Assembly: GCA_021496925.1 (NCBI GenBank)
Contig: CP053915.1
Location: 186,001 to 250,000, forward strand
Direction of reading: 5' to 3'
Length of the DNA: 64,000 nt
Origin: Acidovorax sp. YS12
GTDB taxonomy: Bacteria > Pseudomonadota > Gammaproteobacteria > Burkholderiales > Burkholderiaceae_C
Shown: positions 17,357-25,808 of the stretch, one piece after another
Layout of the letters: each line of letters starts with the position of its first letter
How positions within the stretch are numbered: the first letter of the stretch is position 1
Program-made: the position numbers and the translations under genes
The notes under the pieces: generated by a model
Seen by the model: only the letters and a program-made list of their open reading frames with translations
The model's database searches: none
What the model was told of the DNA's origin: nothing

Positions 17357-19405
17357 ATGAACGCCATCACCCAAACCGAAGCCCGCGCCATCCAAGCCCC
17401 CGCGCTGGAAGCCGCTGACCCGACCAAGAACCTGATTCTGGTTCCGCTGTCGCGGCTGGTGCTGCGCCCCACGGGCCGCAACGTGCGCAAGACCCCGCGC
17501 ATGTCCATCCCCGAACTGGCCGCGAGCATCCAGCGCGTGGGCCTGCTGCAAAACCTGATCGTGATTGCATCCGCCGATGGCGAGCATTACGAGGTGGTCG
17601 CCGGTGGCCGCAGGCTGGCCGCATTGAAGCTGCTGGCGAAGAAGCACCGCATCAGCAAGGAATGGGAGGTGCCTTGCCTGCTGGTGGCCGATGGCACCGC
17701 ACGCACGGCCAGCCTCACCGAGAACGTGCAGCGCGAGGCCATGCACCCGGCAGACCAGTTCGAGGCATTCGCCGCGCTGGTGGCCGAAGGCCGTCCCATC
17801 GAGGACATTGCGGCGGATTTTTCCGTCACGCCGCTGGTGGTGCAGCGCCGCTTGAAGCTGGCGAATGTCTCCCCGCGCCTGATGGCAGACTATCGCGCCG
17901 ATGCCGTGAGCCTTGACCAGTTGATGGCCCTTGCCATCACTGACGATCACACTGCGCAGGAAGCCGCGTTCTACGATGCCCCGCAATGGCAGCGCCACCC
18001 CTCGCACTTGCGCGAACGCCTGACCGAACGGGAAATCGACGCCTACCGGCATCCGCTGGTGCGCTTCGTCGGGCTGGACAGCTACGAAGCCGCAGGCGGC
18101 GGCATCCGCCGTGACCTGTTCGCCGAAGATGACGCAGGCGTGTATCTGACCGATGCCGCGTTGCTGGAACGGCTGGCGCAAGACCGGCTGGCAGGCATTG
18201 CCGCCAATGTTCGCGCCGAAGGTTGGGCATGGGTGGATGCCACGCCGGGAATGACCCATTCCGACCTGCACGCTTTCCAACGCGCACCGAAGGAGCGCCG
18301 CGAACCGAACAAGCGCGAAGCCGCACGCATCGAGAAGCTGCAAGCCAAGCTGCACGAACTGGCCGAAGCCGTGGATGCCGCGCTGGACGCCAAGGACGAG
18401 GACAAGGCCGACGCGCTGCAAGAGGAAGGCGAAGCCGTGGGCGAGCAATTGCAGGCGCTGGAAGATGGCTTGCAGGACTACAGTCCGAACGTGAAGGCCG
18501 CAGCCGGGGCTATCGTCACCATCGACCGCAATGGCGAAACCGTGATTCATCGCGGCCTGATGCGTGAGGCCGAAGCCAAGGCGCTGCGCACGCTGGAACG
18601 CTTGCGGCAGGGTTTCGGCGGCGAAGGCGAAGCCGGAAACGACGACGAAGGCGAGGACGACGAACAGCCCAAGATCGCCGCCATGTCTGACCGGCTGGCG
18701 CAGCGGTTGAGCGCCCACCGCACCGCCGCGCTGCAAATCGAAGTCGCCCGGCACCCGCAAGCCGCGCTGGCTGCCGTGGTGCATGGCATGGTGCAGACCA
18801 TCTTGCAGGACAGCCACTACGGCCACGACCTGCCGCTGGGCGTGAGCTTGAAAGTGCAAGACCGGCTGGAAGGCATGGCCCCGGACTGGCCGGAATCGCC
18901 CGCCGCCGTAGCACTGCGCGAACTGCAACAGGTGGCGGGCGAAGCCTTGCCGGAGGACAGCGACGAACTGTTCGCCGCGCTGCTGGCGAAGCCGCAAGAT
19001 GAGCTGGTGCGGCTGCTGGCCGTATGCGTGGCTTCCACGGTGGACGTGGTGACGCCCCGCGCCACGGTGCAGCAACCCGGTGAGGAATTGGCGCAGGCCG
19101 TGGGCCTAGACATGGCCGCATGGTGGCAGCCGACCGCAGAAGGCTATTTCAAGCACGTTCCCAAGGCTGTGATTCTGGATGCCGTGGGCGCGTTCGCACC
19201 GGAATCCGTCACCCGGCTGGCGAAGTTGAAGAAGGCCGACATTGCCAGCGAAGCCGAGCGGCTGGCCGATGGCAAGGGCTGGATGCCTGCCATCTTCAAG
19301 GCCGCAGGCCCGCAGGATGCCGCGCAGGAGCAAAGCCCGGAGCAGGACACCCCGGACGATGCCGAAGCAAGGGCCGATGAACCCGCCGAGGCGCTGGCCG
19401 CTTGA
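17357..19405 (+). CDS. parB: ParB/RepB/Spo0J-type partition protein (large ICE form)
   Basis: 682 residues. A ParB/Srx N-terminal domain spans about 30-130, with LRPTGRNVRKTP, IPELAASIQRVGLLQNLIV, VVAGGRRLAAL and SLTENVQREAMHP. A KorB-like helix-turn-helix follows (IEDIAADFSVTPLVVQRRL, about 138-160). A long C-terminal extension contains a charged coiled-coil stretch (about 315-430). Chromosomal ParB is about half this size; the long form is usual in Tn4371-like and related ICEs. AAGGAG precedes the ATG. It probably stabilises the excised circle with the ParA at 25985, though the two are far apart. Confidence 0.9.
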   Translation: MNAITQTEARAIQAPALEAADPTKNLILVPLSRLVLRPTGRNVRKTPRMSIPELAASIQRVGLLQNLIVIASADGEHYEVVAGGRRLAALKLLAKKHRISKEWEVPCLLVADGTARTASLTENVQREAMHPADQFEAFAALVAEGRPIEDIAADFSVTPLVVQRRLKLANVSPRLMADYRADAVSLDQLMALAITDDHTAQEAAFYDAPQWQRHPSHLRERLTEREIDAYRHPLVRFVGLDSYEAAGGGIRRDLFAEDDAGVYLTDAALLERLAQDRLAGIAANVRAEGWAWVDATPGMTHSDLHAFQRAPKERREPNKREAARIEKLQAKLHELAEAVDAALDAKDEDKADALQEEGEAVGEQLQALEDGLQDYSPNVKAAAGAIVTIDRNGETVIHRGLMREAEAKALRTLERLRQGFGGEGEAGNDDEGEDDEQPKIAAMSDRLAQRLSAHRTAALQIEVARHPQAALAAVVHGMVQTILQDSHYGHDLPLGVSLKVQDRLEGMAPDWPESPAAVALRELQQVAGEALPEDSDELFAALLAKPQDELVRLLAVCVASTVDVVTPRATVQQPGEELAQAVGLDMAAWWQPTAEGYFKHVPKAVILDAVGAFAPESVTRLAKLKKADIASEAERLADGKGWMPAIFKAAGPQDAAQEQSPEQDTPDDAEARADEPAEALAA

Positions 19406-19419
19406 CCCGCGCCGAAGGC

Positions 19420-19447
19420 AAGCGCCCCGGCCTCGACCGGGGCGCTT
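19420..19447 (+). promoter_or_regulatory. Perfect 11-bp stem between parB and the 69-residue ORF
   Basis: AAGCGCCCCGG (19420-19430), CCTCGA loop, CCGGGGCGCTT (19437-19447). There is no T-run. It could limit read-through or protect the parB mRNA end. Confidence 0.6.
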
Positions 19448-19467
19448 CGCTGGAAGGAGAAGCCCCC

Positions 19468-19677
19468 ATGACCCGCACCACCACCAGCCGCCCGCGCATG
19501 GCGGCGATCTACGCCCCCGGCACGGTACGCGCCCGCCGCTGGCACGGCGATGGCGACGTGCGCGGCTACCGTCCGCCCTTGGGCTGGACGGCCTGCGCCG
19601 ACCTCACCGACATTCATCCCATCACGGGCCGCGTCTTGCCGCGTGCCGTGTGGTGGCTCATCGAGACGAAGGAATAA
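19468..19677 (+). CDS. Small hypothetical protein downstream of parB
   Basis: 69 residues (MTRTTTSRPRMAAIYAPG, then RGYRPPLGWTACADLTDIHP, ending WWLIETKE). AAGGAGA at 19454-19460 supports the ATG at 19468; the frame also opens at a TTG overlapping the parB stop. No family recognised. Its position right after parB and the good ribosome site suggest a real gene. Two strong hairpins follow directly. Confidence 0.6.
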   Translation: MTRTTTSRPRMAAIYAPGTVRARRWHGDGDVRGYRPPLGWTACADLTDIHPITGRVLPRAVWWLIETKE

Positions 19678-19687
19678 CCGCGATCAG

Positions 19688-19758
19688 CACCGCGCCCAGG
19701 CCGTACCGTCCTGGGCGCGGTGAAACGCAAATCCGGGCGCGGCAGTGGCCGCGCCCGG
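19688..19758 (+). terminator. Tandem perfect hairpins closing the parB operon
   Basis: CACCGCGCCCAGG (19688-19700) pairs with 19710-19722 over 13 bp. CCGGGCGCGGC (19733-19743) pairs with 19748-19758 over 11 bp. Neither has a U-tract. Two such stems in tandem after a gene are best read as a transcript end or RNA stabiliser. Confidence 0.55.
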
Positions 19759-19840
19759 TGTCCAGGGCCAACAGCCAAATCAAGACACAGCCGCCATCGT
19801 GGGATGCCTTCGCGTACTGACCAGGAAAAAGCCTCCTGAA

Positions 19841-20863
19841 CTAGATGCCGAATTGACCCAACCCCACCGGCGTAGGCTCTGGGGCGGCGTGTATCCAACA
19901 TCCCGGACTTTCGCTATCAAAGAAGTCCACTTGCACTGGCCCCAAATCATCCTGAAGAGCTTGGTACGCGTAGTTGCAATAGACCTGATCGCCGCGAAAA
20001 ACGGAGACAGCGACCCGATGGATACCGGTTCCGCGCATCCGCCTCAGCAGGTGCCGATCATGCTCGCTTATGCCCCAGCCATACAGCGTCAGCGCGACCC
20101 GTTGCGATGCGAGCACTTCACGGTACACCGTTGAGAGGTAGTAGCTGCTCTGGATCGATGACACCTTCTGCTGCATCGTCCCCTCACTGACGAATAGCGG
20201 AACAACTCGCTCGCTGCACCACTCTTGGAGGATGGCCTCCAGCAAACCTCCTCCAGCGTTGTGAATCTTTGATTCCTGCTCCACGGCATTGCGGCACAAG
20301 GCAAGGCTCCCATGGGGATAGAACACCAAGGTGTTGGTTTGCTCCCTGTACCGTTCCCGATATCTTCCCCAGTTATCGTCGAATCCGCCGTTCCATTGGA
20401 AGCAATCCTTGAACGCATGGCCATCATCGATATTCAGCCCGTAGGTCATCGTCCAATAAACCAACAGGTCATAGTTCAGCGACAGTACCGTGTCGAACCC
20501 CTTGAGAAACTGGTACATGCTGGGTAGTTGAGAATTCACCAGGTTATGCTCGGGATGCACATCACGAACAGCCTGAATTAGGCATTCTCTGACGTTCAAG
20601 TAGGCTTGGCGCGTACTGTTGTCCGGTATCTGCAACGCTCGGTTGACGTTGGACGCCTGCCAAACCAAGCGCAGGATTAGTTCAAAGTCAGAAGTCCCGA
20701 AGAAATGAAAAAGTCGGTGTACATCCGTTGCGAGCAGGCCGCGCTGTTGGGCGTAATCCAGCAATGAGCCATAACTGAAGCTCGGGGACACGGCAATACT
20801 CGAGCCATTGCCCAGCAGGATGGTGCTTCGATGGTAGTTGGGGGCAATTTGTGCCCATTGCAT
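19841..20863 (-). CDS. SIR2-like (DUF4917-type) protein, putative defence factor
   Basis: About 340 residues from the ATG at 20863. The N-terminal STILLGNGSSIAVSPSFSYG carries the G-N-G-S nucleotide-binding turn of SIR2/DUF4917 proteins, followed by FGTSDFELILRLVW, VLSLNYDLLVYWTM and FYPHGSLALC, a pattern shared with that family. SIR2-like proteins in defence islands usually degrade NAD+. The frame runs on to 21046, but those residues are translated from a GC-rich repeat, so the true start is doubtful. No good ribosome site precedes 20863. It is a stray cargo gene on the minus strand of the backbone. Confidence 0.6.
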   Translation of the reverse strand: MQWAQIAPNYHRSTILLGNGSSIAVSPSFSYGSLLDYAQQRGLLATDVHRLFHFFGTSDFELILRLVWQASNVNRALQIPDNSTRQAYLNVRECLIQAVRDVHPEHNLVNSQLPSMYQFLKGFDTVLSLNYDLLVYWTMTYGLNIDDGHAFKDCFQWNGGFDDNWGRYRERYREQTNTLVFYPHGSLALCRNAVEQESKIHNAGGGLLEAILQEWCSERVVPLFVSEGTMQQKVSSIQSSYYLSTVYREVLASQRVALTLYGWGISEHDRHLLRRMRGTGIHRVAVSVFRGDQVYCNYAYQALQDDLGPVQVDFFDSESPGCWIHAAPEPTPVGLGQFGI

Positions 20864-21737
20864 GACGGGAAACGGCAACTCGAACTCCTCCTGTTTTCTT
20901 CCCCTCGGGAAGATACCTCGAATCGTTTTCGGCCATTGCTCTGACGATGACTTCTTGCCATAGAAATTGAGCTGCCTGACGTGTCGGCGCGGTGCGCCGC
21001 CGGGCTTTCGGGCTACGCCCCGTGCCGCCTTCGTCGTCACGGCCATTCGGCTTCAATCCCTCACGCCGTCGCGCCTGCGGCGCTGCGTGCTTCGCTTGCC
21101 TCCAGGGGAAAGCCCTGCGGGCTATCCCCGCCGCGCGCAGCTTGGCGCCCCTTAATACCGCCGGATCGGCCCGGCCAGCGCCCCGCCGCGATGGACGGGG
21201 CGCTGGCGAACACGCTGGCGCTTGCTGCGGCAGGTTGTGCGGATGCGTGCCGTCCTCAACGCTGGCGGTTCCTGCTCATCACGTCACGAAGGACGGTTCA
21301 CGAACAACCCGCCCGGTATCGCTATGGAGCTTCCACGCCACGCCTCAAGACCGGCGCCGCAAGGTGCGGCAGGGGCGCTCTCGCCTGTCGTCGGGTGGTT
21401 GACCTGGCCCGCGTCAGCGGGCGAGCCGGAGAAGCCTTCGGACGGGGATGCCGAGCCGGCCCTATCTTCTTTCGGAGCGGTTCGGCCCAAGGCGTCCTTG
21501 TCTCGTTGTGAATCCTGGCGGGGGCGCGGCTGCGCCTCGGGCTTCATGGCTGCAACCGTCCGGCGAAAACAATTTCCCCGCCGCTGCGCGGCTTCCTCGC
21601 GCAGCAAATTCTTTTCGCCTCCCGGCTCTCCACTGCGTTGCGACCGCAAGCGGTGCAGCCAGCCCGTCCCCCGCCGGTCGGATCACAACAAGGACGCGAT
21701 GGGCGCGAACCTTGTTCAACCGAAAGGAGAAAACATC
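20864..21737. other. 874-bp gene-free stretch with GC-rich repeat
   Basis: No credible gene. The part at 20980-21100 is one copy of a roughly 120-bp repeat (second copy 22222-22341). The rest is GC-rich sequence leading to the DUF736 gene. Confidence 0.5.
20980..21100 (+). repeat. 120-bp GC-rich repeat, copy 1
   Basis: Shares cgtgtcggcgc, ccgccgggctttcgggct and cggcttcaatccctcacgcc with 22222-22341, at roughly 85 per cent by eye. Shorter relatives of its end occur at 13370-13428 and 16048-16110. Confidence 0.75.
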
Positions 21738-22052
21738 ATGGCCAACATCGGAACCTTCACCACCGACAAAGACGGTTTCACCGGCACGCTTCGCACCCTG
21801 ACGCTCAACGTCAAGGTCAAGCTGGTTCCCAACGACAAGGGCAGCAGCGAGAACGCCCCCGACTTCCGCCTCCAGGCCGCCGGCCACGACATCGGCGCGG
21901 CGTGGAACAAGACCAGCGAAGCCGGGCGGGAATACAAGTCCGTGACCCTCGACGATCCTTCATTCCCGGCTCCGGTCTATGCTCGCCTGATCGAAGGCGA
22001 GGACGGCACGCACGATCTGATCTGGTCACGCAGCAGGCCGCAAGCGGCCTGA
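21738..22052 (+). CDS. DUF736 protein
   Basis: 104 residues, clear DUF736: MANIGTFTTDKDGFTGTLRT, then LNVKVKLVPN, PDFRLQAAGHDIGAAW and YKSVTLDDPSFPAPVYARL. These small proteins are common on conjugative elements of proteobacteria and have no proven function. AAAGGAGA at 21723-21730 supports the ATG. A 10-bp hairpin follows the stop. Confidence 0.92.
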   Translation: MANIGTFTTDKDGFTGTLRTLTLNVKVKLVPNDKGSSENAPDFRLQAAGHDIGAAWNKTSEAGREYKSVTLDDPSFPAPVYARLIEGEDGTHDLIWSRSRPQAA

Positions 22053-22064
22053 CGGCTGCCCCAA

Positions 22065-22090
22065 GCACCCCGCCCATTGCGGCGGGGTGC
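22065..22090 (+). terminator. Hairpin after the DUF736 gene
   Basis: GCACCCCGCC (22065-22074) pairs perfectly with GGCGGGGTGC (22081-22090). There is no T-run. Confidence 0.6.
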
Positions 22091-22221
22091 AGCGCTGCTT
22101 ATCGCAGCACCGAACACGCGGCAGCGGGAAACCGTCAGCTCGCGCCCGATCGTTTCTGGTTCCGGTATTGCCGCAGTCATATTCAGCAGGTTCAATGCCC
22201 GTGGAGGCAAATCCAAGATGG

Positions 22222-22341
22222 CGTGTCGGCGCTGCTAGCACCGCCGGGCTTTCGGGCTGCGCCCCGTGCCGGCAAGCCGTCACGGCCATGCGGCTTCAAT
22301 CCCTCACGCCTTCGCGCCTGTGGCGCTACGCGCTCCGCTTG
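22222..22341 (+). repeat. 120-bp GC-rich repeat, copy 2
   Basis: Second copy of the 20980-21100 repeat. The two direct copies bracket the DUF736 gene and its leader. Confidence 0.75.
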
Positions 22342-22370
22342 CGGAATCCAGTCTTACACGCCGACGCACG

Positions 22371-22703
22371 CTACGGCGTGCTGCGCTCTTTCAACACCGC
22401 CTCAAGCTCCTGGCGTACCCGCGCCAGCAGCTCATCGGTCTTATCCGTGCTGTCGCCGGCATAGGCCAGCGTCAGCAGCGTGAGCGGATGCACCTCCATG
22501 ACCTCGCACAGCTCGGTCAGCTTGTGCAGGGTCGGGCTTTTCAAGTCGCGCTCCAGCGAACTCATGTAGGTGCGGCTAGACACGTCCGAAAACGCTTCCT
22601 GGCTCAAGCCCCGCGCCTTCCTGACTGTCCGTATCGCCGTCGCCAATGAGTGTTTCGCTGTCACCAACTTGGTTTCCCCATAAAAACCAAGATGACAGTC
22701 CAT
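22371..22703 (-). CDS. XRE-family helix-turn-helix regulator
   Basis: 110 residues. The helix-turn-helix spans about 18-75: LATAIRTVRKARGLSQEAFS, then SSRTYMSSLERDLKSPTLHK. The C-terminal helix (DKTDELLARVRQELEAVL) may serve in dimerisation. The ATG at 22703 sits next to the palindrome GCCCTATAGGGC (22707-22718), a likely autoregulatory operator. Probably controls the divergent stretch that leads to the second DUF2958 gene. Confidence 0.85.
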   Translation of the reverse strand: MDCHLGFYGETKLVTAKHSLATAIRTVRKARGLSQEAFSDVSSRTYMSSLERDLKSPTLHKLTELCEVMEVHPLTLLTLAYAGDSTDKTDELLARVRQELEAVLKERSTP

Positions 22704-22706
22704 TGC

Positions 22707-22730
22707 GCCCTATAGGGCTACAATCTATAG
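22707..22730. promoter_or_regulatory. Palindromic operator at the XRE regulator start
   Basis: GCCCTATAGGGC (22707-22718) is a perfect palindrome. The self-complementary CTATAG occurs at 22710-22715 and again at 22725-22730, and TACAAT (22719-22724) could be a -10 element for the plus strand. Confidence 0.5.
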
Positions 22731-22750
22731 TGTTCATTTATGGCTGAGAG

Positions 22751-22909
22751 GCACGCTTTCGTGCTTTTACGGAAATCCGCATATGCAGATTTCCTCAAAC
22801 CCGTGGAGCCACATCCGTGTCTTTCATGGCCTGCACAATTCCGCTTCTGCACTTCCGTGCCTGTACGGATTCGACGGCTTACGCCTTCGTGCTTTCGCAC
22901 GAAAGCACG
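22751..22909. repeat. Cluster of small palindromes upstream of the second DUF2958 gene
   Basis: GCACG-CTTT-CGTGC (22751-22764). A near-perfect 24-bp palindrome at 22771-22794, GGAAATC..GATTTCC around GCATATGC. CGTGCTTTCG-CA-CGAAAGCACG (22888-22909), a perfect 10-bp stem. The fragments cgtgcttt and cttccgtg recur. No gene is credible in 22731-22983. Confidence 0.6.
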
Positions 22910-22983
22910 CATCCATTTCGCCGCTTCCGTGTTTTGGCAGGAAGGCTCCTCCTTGCATCGTCGGATTCGTGGGAGTGCCAACC

Positions 22984-23334
22984 ATGACCCAACCGCTCAT
23001 CACTGCCGAACAGCACGCACAACTGCTCGCCGTTGGCGAGGCGCGCGCCACCGGCCAGAGCATCGACCCGATGCCCGTGGTGCGGCTATTCACCCCGGAC
23101 GCGCACGCGACCTGGTTGCTGTCCGCGCTCGATCCTACCGATGGCGATACGGCCTACGGCCTGATCGACCTCGGGATCGGGATGCCCGCCTTGGGAACGG
23201 TGAAGCTGTCCGATCTGGCTGCCATCGTCGGGCCATGCAAGCGGCCCGTGATGCGCGACAGTTACTTTCAACCTGTGCGGCAACTATCGGAATACGTGCG
23301 GCTGGCGCAGGAAAACGGCTCGATCATGGATTGA
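22984..23334 (+). CDS. DUF2958 protein, second copy
   Basis: 116 residues, paralogous to the protein at 14410: LITAEQHAQLLAVGEAR, then MPVVRLFTPDAHATWLLSAL and AYGLIDLGIGMPALGTVKL. It is more diverged at the C-terminus. The ATG at 22984 is preferred because the family motif begins there; the frame is open far upstream through the palindrome cluster. It diverges from the XRE regulator. Confidence 0.85.
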   Translation: MTQPLITAEQHAQLLAVGEARATGQSIDPMPVVRLFTPDAHATWLLSALDPTDGDTAYGLIDLGIGMPALGTVKLSDLAAIVGPCKRPVMRDSYFQPVRQLSEYVRLAQENGSIMD

Positions 23335-23677
23335 TGCAAGCCAGCGCAGCCGGGTCAAACGGGCGCATCGTGACTATTTCGGTCTTACCCAAGACCGGGC
23401 AGGTCTGAATCCACATCCTTGCACCGAAGCGGTGCGCTTCTGACGCAAACAGTCATGATCTTTGGCGCGGGCTGCTGCACCGTGCGCCATGCCGCGCACC
23501 ATTTTCGTGGCGGCGCAGCCGTCGCATTCAGACGATTTCAGCAATGCCCCGGAGCGAATCTGTCTTGACACCAGTAGTTACAGCTTACCCCGATTTCGAT
23601 GACAACCTGATGGTGATTCGATAGCTCCCGCACGACGTAATCCAGGCGACGCACCCCAAGCACAGGGAGGTTCCGTC
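23335..23677. other. 343-bp gene-free stretch
   Basis: Contains a 7-bp hairpin CGGTCTT-ACCC-AAGACCG (23380-23397) after the DUF2958 gene and a TTGACA (23565-23570) without a good -10 partner. I see no gene. Confidence 0.45.
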
Positions 23678-24448
23678 ATGACTGATCGCAGCGTCGAACA
23701 CTGGTATCCGACAGCGGCTTATCTCTACGTTCTGCACCAGGGCGGCCCCGCGCTGGCCTGGGAGTACCTGCGCCGAAACCCTGACTACCGGCGCGACTGG
23801 CTGCACCGCCGCCGCCGACCAGATACGGCGCATCGTTGGGGCTTGCGCCTGCTGGAAGATCCCGCCCTGGATGCACGCGACGCGCATCCGGCGTGGTTCC
23901 CCGATCACGATGGCGTGATCCAGCTCTACCCGGACGACGACCCGCCGCCGGATGCCGATGCCTTCGAGTTCTGGAACGTCCCAGGACGCAAGCACCTGAT
24001 CCATGATGGCAAGCGCCTGATGCTGACGGCGCAATGGCCCGGCTGCTGCGTGCGGCTCACGCTCACGCCGAGCATGGCCGACGGAATGGCCTACCTCTAC
24101 GCCATCCGAGGCTGCACTACGCCTTGCGCACGCTATCGCGCACTGGCGGCTGGGCTGGATGCGTTGTCCACTGCAACCGGGGCCACGCCTGCGGCGGCGA
24201 CCCGCTCGCGGCCCACGCACGCCGCAGTGCTGGAATTGCACACCTTGCAGGCACTCGACGCGACCCTGGCGGGCGCGTCCTTGCGCGAGGTTGCCGAGGG
24301 GCTGTTCGGCGTTGATGCCGTCGCGGCCGATTGGCACAAAGACAGCGCCTTGCGTGCCCGCGTGCGGCGCTTGGTGCGCCGGGGCGATGCGCTGATGCGC
24401 GGCGGCTACCGCCGCCTGGCACAGCTTCCGCCGTTCCCGTCGCATTAG
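23678..24448 (+). CDS. DUF2285-domain protein (transcriptional regulator-like)
   Basis: 256 residues. The N-terminal part (VEHWYPTAAYLYVLHQGGPA, then WEYLRRNPDYRRDW, about 6-40) is the short regulator-like domain that precedes DUF2285. The C-terminal DUF2285 part includes ALDATLAGASLREVAEGLFG, DWHKDSALRARVRRLVRRGD and RGGYRRLAQL. These proteins always travel with the RepA/ParA/TraF block of this ICE family. GGGAGG 7 bases before the ATG fixes the start. The antisense ORF over the same region is a GC-frame shadow. Biochemical role unknown. Confidence 0.88.
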   Translation: MTDRSVEHWYPTAAYLYVLHQGGPALAWEYLRRNPDYRRDWLHRRRRPDTAHRWGLRLLEDPALDARDAHPAWFPDHDGVIQLYPDDDPPPDADAFEFWNVPGRKHLIHDGKRLMLTAQWPGCCVRLTLTPSMADGMAYLYAIRGCTTPCARYRALAAGLDALSTATGATPAAATRSRPTHAAVLELHTLQALDATLAGASLREVAEGLFGVDAVAADWHKDSALRARVRRLVRRGDALMRGGYRRLAQLPPFPSH

Positions 24449-24562
24449 GAGGGGGGACGTTTCGCGCCCCCTGCAAATCGTCCCTTAGCAAGAAGCCTTG
24501 CTTTCTTGAAAGTGCCTCTATCCGGCCGCGTGGTGTGGCCGGGCTTGATGGAGGTACACCCC

Positions 24563-24847
24563 ATGCGACCCTCTCCCTTGCGGCCTGCCGCCGCTACTGT
24601 CGCTGCGCCCTCGCAGCCCCAACGCTACCTGACCAACGACGAAGCCGCCGAGTATCTGCGCCTCAGTCCTCGCACGCTGGAGAAGCAGCGCGTGATCGGC
24701 GGTGGCCCGAAGTTCCGCAAGTTCGGTCGCCGCGTCATGTACGCAGTAAGCGACCTCGATGCCTGGGCCGACCAGCGCAGCTACGAGGCCACATCCGACC
24801 CGGAATACGCCGAACGCCACGCGGGTGACTACCGTGATGGCCGCTGA
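24563..24847 (+). CDS. Helix-turn-helix protein (MerR/excisionase-like)
   Basis: 94 residues. YLTNDEAAEYLRLSPRTLEK and GGGPKFRKFGRRVMYAVSDL (about 22-70) form a standard HTH_17/excisionase DNA-binding domain. The ATG at 24563 follows GGAGG at 24550-24554; an upstream open extension lacks a ribosome site. It sits just before repA, so it may regulate replication or transfer genes. Whether it acts as the excision factor of the ICE cannot be told. Confidence 0.85.
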   Translation: MRPSPLRPAAATVAAPSQPQRYLTNDEAAEYLRLSPRTLEKQRVIGGGPKFRKFGRRVMYAVSDLDAWADQRSYEATSDPEYAERHAGDYRDGR

Positions 24848-24873
24848 TCGTCGGCGCGTGGGTGGCCTTCGCC

Positions 24874-25719
24874 ATGTCCGGCCCTCCAGGGCAAGCCTTG
24901 CCGCAGTGCGAACAGCTCGACCTGTTCCGCGCGCTGCCGGGCGACATGGCGCCACGCGACAGCCAGGACTTGATGGCCTTTCCATTCTTCTCGCTGGCGA
25001 AATCGCGGCGCATCGCGCCGATCGACTTCCGCAGCGGGAACATCACCATCCGCGTGGAAGGCACGGCCGAGCACGGCATCGCCACGATATGGGATGCCGA
25101 CGTTTTGATTTGGGCGGCCTCACAGATCGTGGAGGCACGCGACGCGGGCATTCGCCCGTCGCGCTGGATACACGCCACGCCCTACGAGATCCTGCGTTTC
25201 ATCGGGCGCGGCACATCCCTCAACGACTACCTGCGCCTGAAAGCGGCGCTCGACCGGCTGCAATCGACCAGTGTGGCCACGTCCATCCGAGAAACCACGG
25301 GCAGGCGCTTGCATCGCTTTTCGTGGATCAACGAATGGCGCGAACTGGCCGATGCCAGCGGCACGCCGCTGGGCATCGAGCTGATCCTGCCGGACTGGTT
25401 CTATGCCGGCGTGCTCGACGCCGCCCTGGTGCTGACCATCGACCCGGCTTATTTCCGCTTGAAGGGCGGCATCGAACGCTGGCTGTACCGCTTGGTACGC
25501 AAGCACGGCGGGCGGCAGGAACACGGCTGGCAATTCGACTTCCGGCATCTGCATCGCAAATCCGGCAGCGCGGCTCGCTTCTCGGACTTCGCCTACGACC
25601 TGCGCGTGCTGGTGGCACGGCAGTCGTTACCCGGCTACGTCCTCGGCATCGAGCGCATGCCGGACGACAACACCGAACTGCTGACCTTCCGGCCCGTGCT
25701 GCATACGGCACGGGGATAA
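24874..25719 (+). CDS. repA: Replication initiator protein RepA
   Basis: 281 residues of the RepA type found in Tn4371-like ICEs and some broad-host-range plasmids. Recognisable blocks are LMAFPFFSLAKSRR, IEVRVEG-like ITIRVEGTAEHGIATIWDAD, HATPYEILRFIGRGTSLNDY, AYFRLKGGIERWLYRLVRKH and FRHLHRKSGSAARFSDFAYD. A GTG at 24862 is an alternative start four codons upstream. Three iteron-like repeats lie 25-90 bases after the stop, so RepA probably binds there and permits limited replication of the excised circle. Known for the family, inferred for this element. Confidence 0.88.
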   Translation: MSGPPGQALPQCEQLDLFRALPGDMAPRDSQDLMAFPFFSLAKSRRIAPIDFRSGNITIRVEGTAEHGIATIWDADVLIWAASQIVEARDAGIRPSRWIHATPYEILRFIGRGTSLNDYLRLKAALDRLQSTSVATSIRETTGRRLHRFSWINEWRELADASGTPLGIELILPDWFYAGVLDAALVLTIDPAYFRLKGGIERWLYRLVRKHGGRQEHGWQFDFRHLHRKSGSAARFSDFAYDLRVLVARQSLPGYVLGIERMPDDNTELLTFRPVLHTARG

Positions 25720-25743
25720 CTGCGGGAAAAGCTGTGGACGGCC

Positions 25744-25808
25744 TCGTGCTATCAGGAGTACCCGGTATCGTGCTATCGGGAGTACGCCTATCGTGCTATC
25801 AGGAGTAC
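25744..25808 (+). repeat. Three iteron-like direct repeats downstream of repA (putative origin)
   Basis: TCGTGCTATC[A/G]GGAGTAC occurs at 25744-25761, 25768-25785 and 25791-25808, with a period of 24 then 23 bp. An AT-rich stretch follows (25855-25890). Iterons next to a RepA gene usually mark a replication origin or its control site. There is no gene between 25720 and 25984. Confidence 0.8.

Noticed and set aside
16787..19075. 762-residue minus-strand ORF opposite DUF932 and parB
   Set aside because: His/Gln/Ala-rich shadow of two well-supported plus-strand genes, running across their boundary.
22751..22909. CRISPR array
   Set aside because: Palindromes differ in sequence and spacing; there are no regular repeats or spacers and no cas genes.
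23585..24445. 286-residue minus-strand ORF opposite the DUF2285 gene
   Set aside because: The plus strand has a ribosome site and family motifs; the antisense frame has neither.
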